A stretch of DNA of 64,000 bases from Apricaphanius iberus (Eukaryota; Chordata; Actinopteri; Cyprinodontiformes; Aphaniidae): NCBI GenBank assembly GCA_028564705.1, contig JAPXFQ010000256.1, forward strand, positions 1,922,001 to 1,986,000. Direction: 5' to 3'. The notes beneath the pieces are model-generated. The model did no database searches. It saw only the letters and a list, made by a program, of their open reading frames with translations, and was not told where the DNA came from. Position 1 is the stretch's first letter. Each line of letters begins with the position of its first letter. The translations under genes were made by a program, and so were the position numbers. Below, piece by piece: positions 13,301-22,300 of the stretch.

Positions 13301-16300
13301 CTTGGAATAATTACCAATCGCCCAGCAGCAGCAGACAGCACGCCTGCAGACAGCGGCTGACTAGCTGGAACAGAAGAAGTAGAAGCAGCCCCTCCTGAGC
13401 CGTCCAAGGAAGCAGCCCGCTCCAGACGGAGTCGCTCATTGTCTGCCTTAAGCTGCAACACCAGCTCCTTGAGCTGTTGCACGTCATCCTCCATACTGAG
13501 AGGCTGCAATAAAAAAAATCAGGGAGAAGAAAAAAATTATGTCAATTTGAATCCTTGGATTAAATACTGCTGTTTTGGCTCTCTCCCCACATATATGAAC
13601 ATACAAAATCAGGACACGTACTTAAAAGGAATCGTTTCCCAAAATGAGGAAAAAAAAACCACAAAAAAAAAAAAAACACGTCTCAGGCCCTTTAAAGTGG
13701 CATCCTGCCAGCAACGCCAGAATGTACTAAGACTGGAAAGTACTAAGTAGCAAACCACACCCAAGGAGGAGGGGGGAGTTTACCTCAGGAACTACACAGT
13801 TCACACAGAAGCTCACAAGCTCATTATGCCAGGGCCAGAGACGGTGTTCAATATTAAAAACTATACTTTTATTATTATTATTATATATAGATTTTTTTTT
13901 TTGCTCAATACCTTGTTAAAAAGTAAATATAGCATGTCCAACATAAACACACTCACAACAAAATCTTGGCAATAATGAGGGGGGGAAAGGAAACCCTGTC
14001 AGGGACTGGGGCTCTAACGGTGCGGCGAATTCAAACAGAAAACAAGGGATCTCACACTAATCACCTGTGCTCCTCACTCACACGACTCAAACACAGCAAC
14101 AAGGGAAGGGGGATTGTGAAGAAATGCCACCACCAACGATTGCACTGCCGCTTGGGCCCACAGCACCTGACAAGACAAGGAAAACAATTAGAATAACCAA
14201 AATACTAAACACTAATATGGACTAAAGATAACGTACAACAGTAAATAAACATGCACAAAAGAATTAAACAAAACAATGCAAAACAACAAAACAAATAAAT
14301 GAAGAAACACATGCAAAATGGAATAAACACCTATTTAAAATAAGTTCTTTAGTGGCCTATTCAGCTCAGCCCTGGACAGCCAAGCGCGTCACTATCCCAC
14401 AGTCCATCCGCTATGAGGCCCGCGCCGGAACCAGAGCGGACAGCGTAAGCTGGAGCGATGAGGGAGAATTAGAGGAGCCAAAACAGCAGCACTCTTCCAA
14501 GGAGTAGCGGACCTGGGCGACCCAAGATCTGGCGCCTCACTGCACTGGCATGATCAGAGCCCCTACAAGCATGCAGAGGGGGAGAGCCTCAAAGGCGGCG
14601 GCGTAATCCTGCTATGATCGGGAGCGGAGAAGAAACAGCCAAAAGACGATTGTGCCCCAAAGACCCCTTCAAGCACCAGCAGCAGTCAAACGGACATCTT
14701 CTGTAGTGAAATGCCTTTGACAGCGACACGCCAAACCAAAGACCTGGCCACGCCACACCACAGTCACTACGGAATGCAGCAGGAAGAGGCCGGCTGGCCA
14801 AACACATCCGCTTTTAAAACAGGTGCATGGTGCCACCCACTAATCAAGGTGGTTGGCAAGACTGGCACAATGCCATACAGTGGCCAACATGCAAACGGCA
14901 TCCGGCCACATATAGGTAAGTAAGTGCTTTGTCATTGTACAACAAAATTGTGTCACTATCAAATCGATGTATCGTATTGAAATCTATTGTATCGTATCAA
15001 ATCGTATCGTTTAAAAGAACTTATATACCGCTTTGTATCGAATCATTTGGCCTTATATCGATACGCATCGTATCGGTCCAAAAACGTATCGTTACACCCC
15101 TAAAAAAACCTTTGAAACTACAATGATTTAAATGTTTAAATGTCAGTATTACATACACCAAAGTGTTTTTTTTTAATTGGAAGTGTTTAAAAGGTAAATA
15201 TCTACTTTTCTCTTGGTCCAATCCTGAGACTTATGGTCTAGCCTTTAGGTGAACTAGTATGAACCTACTCAAAAATAAAGTTGTCAAGTCAGTTTTCCTC
15301 CGTTGCCAAGTCGCTAACTGCATTAAACCATCATTGAGAATATAATCTCTCCCGTGGGTGCTATGTCTACCTCATTGGCCAAATTATCTTTTAATGAAGC
15401 CTAACTAAAGAGATGTTTTCTAGATGCCTAAACCATGTTAAATGGTCCCCTGTGAGGTATAGGATCTGGTACACTTTTTGTTCTGAAAGCCCTGAGGGTC
15501 CGGGGACATGCCTCGTTCCCTCCTCATGTGTGGCGATTATTGTAGGGGTTTCTTTGAACTGAGAACTTACCCAGCACCGGTAACTGTTATGGAGAACAAA
15601 GCTTGTTCGGCTTGTTTGGGAGATCTGAACTCTTGCTTCACCAAATGAAACCATTTTACAAAACAAAAAAAAATAATCTTAAATATATTTACTTAAACTG
15701 TGAAAGATTGGTGTCCTTTCTAGGCTGCACCCTGCCTCTTGCCCAATGACTGCTGGAGATAGGCAATACCCCCCCCCCCCCCCCCCCAAAACAAACAAAA
15801 ACAAAACAAAACAAAAACTCTGAAGGATGAAAGAGAATGAATGGATGGAAGAATATTTACTTCCCAGTAAATGATTGAAGTGGTTTTTCTCTTTTGACTT
15901 TTGTGGAGCAGATTTTCAAACGATAGGGTGTAGCTGATAAGCACAGTTACCTTTGGGCTAATAAGGTCAAAAATAAGAAATTATGTTTATTTATAGTAAT
16001 TTTGACATAAATGTATTGCCCTTGCACTTTGTTTGTTCTTTTAAAATCTAATAAAGTATGATTAATCTAAAGTGAACTGATTTTTATCTTGACCGTCTTC
16101 TGGTTGTTGTCCTGTCAGGCGGTAAAGCTTCCTCACGTCCAGTACATCGAGGAAGATTCGTCCATCTTTGCTCAGAGCGCCCCCTGGAACCTGCAGCGAT
16201 TACTGCAGCCTCATGGTGGCATCTCTGTAAACGGAACATACCTGCCTCCAAGTGAGTCTCCACCCCCCACCCCATCCCTTCCTCCCTCTTCCTACCCCCT

Positions 16301-19300
16301 TATATAGTTCTTAAAATTCAGGGGGAAATTTAACCCTATTTTCATTTAACCGTATTTTCATTGTATGTGTTGTGTTGCTTCAGGGTATTATTCAGATTAC
16401 TTGCTCCCTTCTAGTATATATTACGACCGAATTTCCCCTGGTGGGACTATTAAAGGATTATTCTATTCTATTCTATAAACCAGAAAACCAATTTTCTACT
16501 TTGGGTCAATTTTTTTAACATTAATGGTGACATACATCACTTATCACAAAGAGTCTGTGATGTTTGATGATATAAAATTTTTTAAGGAGAAATGGGGCTT
16601 AAAAAAGGTAATAACCAGACCTTCAGAAGAGCTTTCAGTTAATCCAAATTAAACTACCCAGCCAAGGCTTGGCATTTCTTATCACCATGGCGACCCTGGG
16701 CCCTGAGTTTATGAGATTGTGATCAGCGTGTTGTCCCACTGCTACACATCACATCTTACAACAAAACACAGCTGACATTTCAAACTTCAGCCAGAAAGCT
16801 GCGCCGTAAGTAAACAACTCATAAGGTGAAAATGTGACTAAATAACATTACAAACTCCCTGACTGGGTCTCATTTGATTTATTTGCAGTGAATCTGTAGA
16901 ATCTCTGAGAAGACATCACCCGTTTTTATTTGTCAGGATAGGGGAAAGACACCTCAAGCAGTACTTTTTGAAATGATCTGTTAGTTTAAAATCTGTAAAC
17001 TTCTCATTCTAACACAGCTTTACCAGCTGCTTTTTCTTTTTTCTAGTGATTCTTTCTAAACATTAAGTTGCTGTGGGTATAAAAAGTATACACATACCGC
17101 ACAGAAAGCCAGGTTGTGGGGGAAAAATAGACAAAAATAAATCATTTTAGATTTTACCTTAAATAAAATAATTAATATTTTCATAAGTGTTTACATTCCT
17201 AAACTAATAGTTGTGGAAGTACCTTTTGATCTGTTGGCAATATTGGCCAACTCAGCTTGCAAAAACACACTTGCACGCTTCATATAATCCTAGAGAATAA
17301 CTTTTAGATCTGTTGTTTTTTTGGGTAAAGCCAGTTCTGCTGTTTATTTGATTATATGCTTTGGGTTGTCGTTGTGGCGACAGGATTCTGCTGGAGGCTC
17401 TGTTCCGCAATCTTACTGGTACCTGGAACTGTTAATTAATTCCTCCACCCTGACTAAGACCAATGGTTCTACCTTTAAAAAAGACAGCCACAAGGAATGC
17501 TGCCACCATTATTTTTTAGCAAAACTTTAACCAGTTGTTATACTTTGTAAAATAAAGATGTGTGTGTCTGCCTCACTACATAGTTACACATACACCACAC
17601 AGCCTCTTCTCACCAGCTTCTTTACTGTCTTTTTTTACCTCTCGACAGCCTTTCTGACTAGTTTTCTCCACATCTGTTTATAGATTTTGGAGGGCCAATT
17701 CCTAATCCCACTGTTGCACCATATTTTCTCCTCTTGACTACCTTTACTGTGTTCCACGGTTTTATACAATGTCTTGGTCATTCTTCATTTGACAATGAGC
17801 TCAAGCTGATGCTTTGGAAACTCTCTGAGGTTAATTACTTTTTAATAATGAGAGTGTCAGGAAAAGCCTATCAGACCTTATTTAGTGCTAGTCAGAGGTA
17901 CTTTAAATGATGGTAGGTTGGTACAAATTCTTATTTACCATGGGTTCAACTGTGGTGGTTAATTTTGAAGACAACTACATTATACGTTAGAAGAGTATGC
18001 GTATTCGTTTTTAAGGTTCCTAATTTTTTGACGGATCAAGGGGATTTTTGTACCTTTACGTGTTTTGGCATCCTCTGCCATGATCTGTAGGAAATTAAGA
18101 ACCTTAAAAACAAATGGTATTAATAAGACAGAATTAACGTCATAACACTATTAAGAGTATGTGCAAACTTCTGAAACCAAACTTTATTTTGTCTTTGTCT
18201 TTGCAAGACTTCAATTTTACAGCTGAGTTTACAGGTTAAATGTCACGGTATAGATTGAAAAAAAAAAAATCTGAAATAAATGTACAAAAATTCCCAAAAC
18301 CAGGCATTTTACCTGGGACTATAGACCTTTCTATATCCACTATAAAGTTAAATCAAGTAACACAGCTCTGTGGCAGTTTTTGAGCTATTTGCATACAACA
18401 CTGAGATAATCTGCTTTTTCCACACGTCTTCCTCTACAGATGATGGAGAGATGGCGGAGGTGTACCTAATGGATGGCAGTGTTCAGAGCTCCCACAGAGA
18501 GTTTGAAGGACGAGTTTTAATCACAGACTTTAATAACGTCCCTGAGGAGGATGGAGTCAGAGTTCATAGGCAGGTTTGTTACCAGCAGCTCAGAGAAACA
18601 AAGCCTTCACACCGATCGCTGCCCCCTGCCAAGTATGTTGTTCTCCTGCTTACAGGCCAGTCAGTGTGACGGTCACGGCACACACCTGGCCGCTGTTGTG
18701 ACCGGATCGGATTCGGGTGTTGCTCGAGGAGCCGGTGTTAACCTGGTCCGTGTGCTCAACTGTCAGGGTAAAGGAACTGTCTCAGGAGCGCTCGCAGGTA
18801 GGATAGTTTCACTGTGCAGTCAGGACTGTTAGAATTAATTAGATCTGGTCAAAAAGGATAACTAATGGAAATAATTGAACTACCAGAACTTCTATTTTTC
18901 ATTTTCTCAAGTTACAACCACAAATTTCAATGTGCTTTAATTAGACAGAAAATTATGTATGCTTTCTACAGTTTTCTTCATCCTAAAAGCCTGAAAAGTG
19001 TGGAATGCATGTATATTTGATCCACTTTCACTTAAATCCCCGTAAATAAAGTTAACTACAATTGCCAACAGAGGTCAACTAATTAGAAAATAGAGCCCAC
19101 GTAATATTACCATAATTTTCAGAGGCTAGGCCGCTCCTTTTTTCATACACTTTTAACCTTGTGCCCAGTACAACAATGTGGCTAATTTATTTTTATTTTT
19201 TTTACTGCTTAAGCAGGGGGAACAATAGCAAAATGCAAAGGTGAGAAAGATATGTAGTGAAAGATTAGGTGCTGAAAAAGACACTACCCATAGTTTTCAT

Positions 19301-22300
19301 ATTTTCTTTTCACAAAGAAAGGCATATAATGCAGCTTTTAAGTTAAAGGCAATAGAGTTGCCCATCAAAGAAAGAAATAGAGCTTCAGCACGTGAGCTTG
19401 ACATCAATGTATCAGTGGTGAAATGTTGGAGGAGCCAGCCGGAAGAACAGAGTCCATGTCAAAAGATGACAAAAGCTTTCAAAGGACATAAAGACACTGA
19501 AGACGACGACATAAGTGGCTTTAGTGTGCAAAAGGAAGATGAAGGTCGTGAAAAGAGACTTTTCTGGTTGGCTAAAGTATGTTTTATTTTCTTACCATGC
19601 GTGTTACTGGCGTGTTGATGCTGCACTGCCAATTTCCGTGCAGAGCTAAAACAAACGGCATGTTTTAAATGAAAACCCCCCAAAATGAAAGAAAATTCCG
19701 AGTACCATTTTTTTGTATAAATATCTCATGTTACAACATGAAAATATGTGGGGGGTTACATACAGGTGTGGCCTATATATGTATAAATATAAAGTATAAT
19801 TATATATACAATATAAAGGTGGCAAAAGAGTTAAGACAGCCTACAGTGAGATGGTTTAGATCAAATAATATTCGTGTTTTATTACAGCCTAGTAAAAGTC
19901 CAAACCTAAATCTAATTATGAATTTATGTCAGGAATGTTCTCCATCCAATCTCACTGATCTTGAGCTATTTTCAAAGAACAAAGGGGAAAAGCTGGTAAT
20001 GCCCAACATAAAGATATATGCAGCGAAATGTTGCATAAACTATTGACTCAGGCCGATGGATTCAGGAGGAAACTGAGCACAGTAATCTGGACAAAGGTAA
20101 AATAAACTTCGCTCCCATGTTAACCTGTATATCTAACAAAATTCACACATGCTTTTAGGAATGTGTTACAAAAGTGTTTAAATGGTATACATTACTGTCG
20201 TATATGGAAATGTTATTTATATACCGTGAGGTGGGAGGTGTGGCTGACCTGTCAAATACGACGGGTCTCTCATATCGTGCAGCGTCTGTGGCCTTATAAT
20301 CTCAGTGTGGCCCAAGAGTAACGATGGTGCACAATCCAGATGTGAGGTACACATTTTATTTGATGGTTTTCCTGGTAACAATCAAAATGATCATCCCATA
20401 GCAGAAGTGTATCAGGAGTTGTGTAGTGCTACTGTGCTCCCACATTAGCCTACAGCTGATAGCCTATGTATGTTTGGGTTTGAATGTTGCGGTTGAAGGA
20501 AAGAAAATGTATGAAAAAATGATATGATCTGTAGGGATGTGTATTGGCAAGAATCTGGCGATACGATATGTATCATGATACAAAGGAAACGATATATATT
20601 ACGATATATCACAATACCATGAGTAAAACTATATTTATATTTTTACAAATGAATTTAACTGTAGAAAATCTGTCACAACATTCTAAACACTAAAACTTGT
20701 TTTTATTACTAAATCTAGTTGATCCACTGGAACAAAGAAAGTGGAAATAGCCACTGACTACAAGTCATACTTTTAATCTTATGAAAAAAATTACTGTAAT
20801 TTTTAATGTTTTAATTACAATACTTAAAAAATAAAAATTGATTCTTTGCTTTTGAATATCGATACAATATCATAACATAAAATATTGCAATATACTGACA
20901 TATCGATATTTTCTTACATCCCTAAGAACCTGTGATTTACCAGAATGAAAATAGAGAGAACACACTCTCATCGACACCAGGATACTCTTTAAGATTATAT
21001 TTGGTTGCCTGCATCTGAGATACAAGCGAGCCAACCACACTTTTTTCAGATAGTCGTGGTAATTCCTCCAAGCAGGTAAACGATGAAAAGTTTGCATCTT
21101 TTCCCCTGGAGATCATGAGTTGCACCCCAACAACAACTATTTACCATGGTCGAGTGATAATAATAGTAGATCCAATGAATAATAAATTAAATTAAGCTGC
21201 AAGACAGAGAGTGAATATGTCTGTAAACAGGGCGCTGTTGTTCTAAGGATGCTACCAAAATGGCGGCCGCCCAGGTGACAACGACACGATCCCAAGCCCT
21301 ATACTTTCAGAATCCCCGTGAACGGGTGGACTCATGTCCGCTGGTCTTTTTACTTCCTGTTCAGGGCTGGAGTATATCCAAGCAACCTTACTGGCCCGGC
21401 CGGTGGATGCAGCGGTTGTCTTGCTACCTTTCATTGGCGGCTTCAGCAGGTCATTGAACGCAGCATGCAAGGAGATGGTGTCTCGTGGAGCTGTTGTCAT
21501 CGCTGCTGCAGGGAACTACAGAGAAGACGCTTGTCTCTATTCGCCTGCTTCAGAACCCGAGGTCCAAGAGAAACATTTAAAGGAACATTTACAGGCTCCA
21601 CCATGACTTCTAGACTTCTAACCCTTAATCCATCTGCGCAGGTCATCACAGTGGGGGCCGTGAACTCGGCAGACCAACTCATGTCACAAGGAGTGGGGGG
21701 CACCAACTTTGGCCGCTGTGTTGATCTCTTTGCACCCGGTGATGATATTGTTAGTGCCAGCAGTGACTGCAACACCTGCTTCACCTCACACAGCGGAACC
21801 TCGCAGGCCGCTGCTCATGCTGCTGGTAAGCTCTGCCACAAACAGCTGCAATGACAAACACAATTAACTGAGTCCTGCCGCTTTTATATTTTGGTCTGTT
21901 TGGGCGCAGGCATAGCAGCAGTGATCCTGTCCTCCAATCAGATTGCGTCACCGGTGCAGGTCCTGCAAGTGATGTCGCATTATTCCATTAGCAACACAAT
22001 TAACTTTCTGCCTCTTTCTGAAACACATCGTCTCACTACTCCAAACCTGGTGGTGGCCATGCCTCCAGCCAAAGAGTCAACGCCAAGTTAGTGACTCCCT
22101 CATCTCAACTTTGCACAGTTACAGCCTCCATGTGTGTCTCATACTGGGCGCCTTATTTTCACATGTAGACGGCGAGCTTCTGTGCCGCTCAGTGTGGTCA
22201 GAAAAGTCGGGGCTGTCGAGTGTGGACACGGCTGTGAGTCGCTGTCGCGTCAGGGAGGAAATGATGGGCTGCAGTAGCTACGCTCCTGATGGCGCCCGTG

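Larger units (their letters stand above)
7003..14910 (-). mobile_element. Ty3/Gypsy LTR retrotransposon in PCSK9 intron 2
   Basis: Full-length element in antisense orientation to PCSK9. Two direct repeats of about 1.19 kb (7003-8192 and 13723-14910), starting TG and ending CA, flank gag and pol frames. The domain order protease, reverse transcriptase, RNase H, integrase defines Ty3/Gypsy (Metaviridae). No envelope gene is seen. Both frames are open, suggesting recent activity, but the LTRs differ in blocks and no target-site duplication is visible. Confidence 0.95.

Noticed and set aside
21562..21641. Read-through of the short PCSK9 intron 6
   Set aside because: Reading on from exon 6 departs from conserved sequence, and a stop follows. 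Splicing restores EPE-VITVGA in frame despite the weak gtccaa donor.
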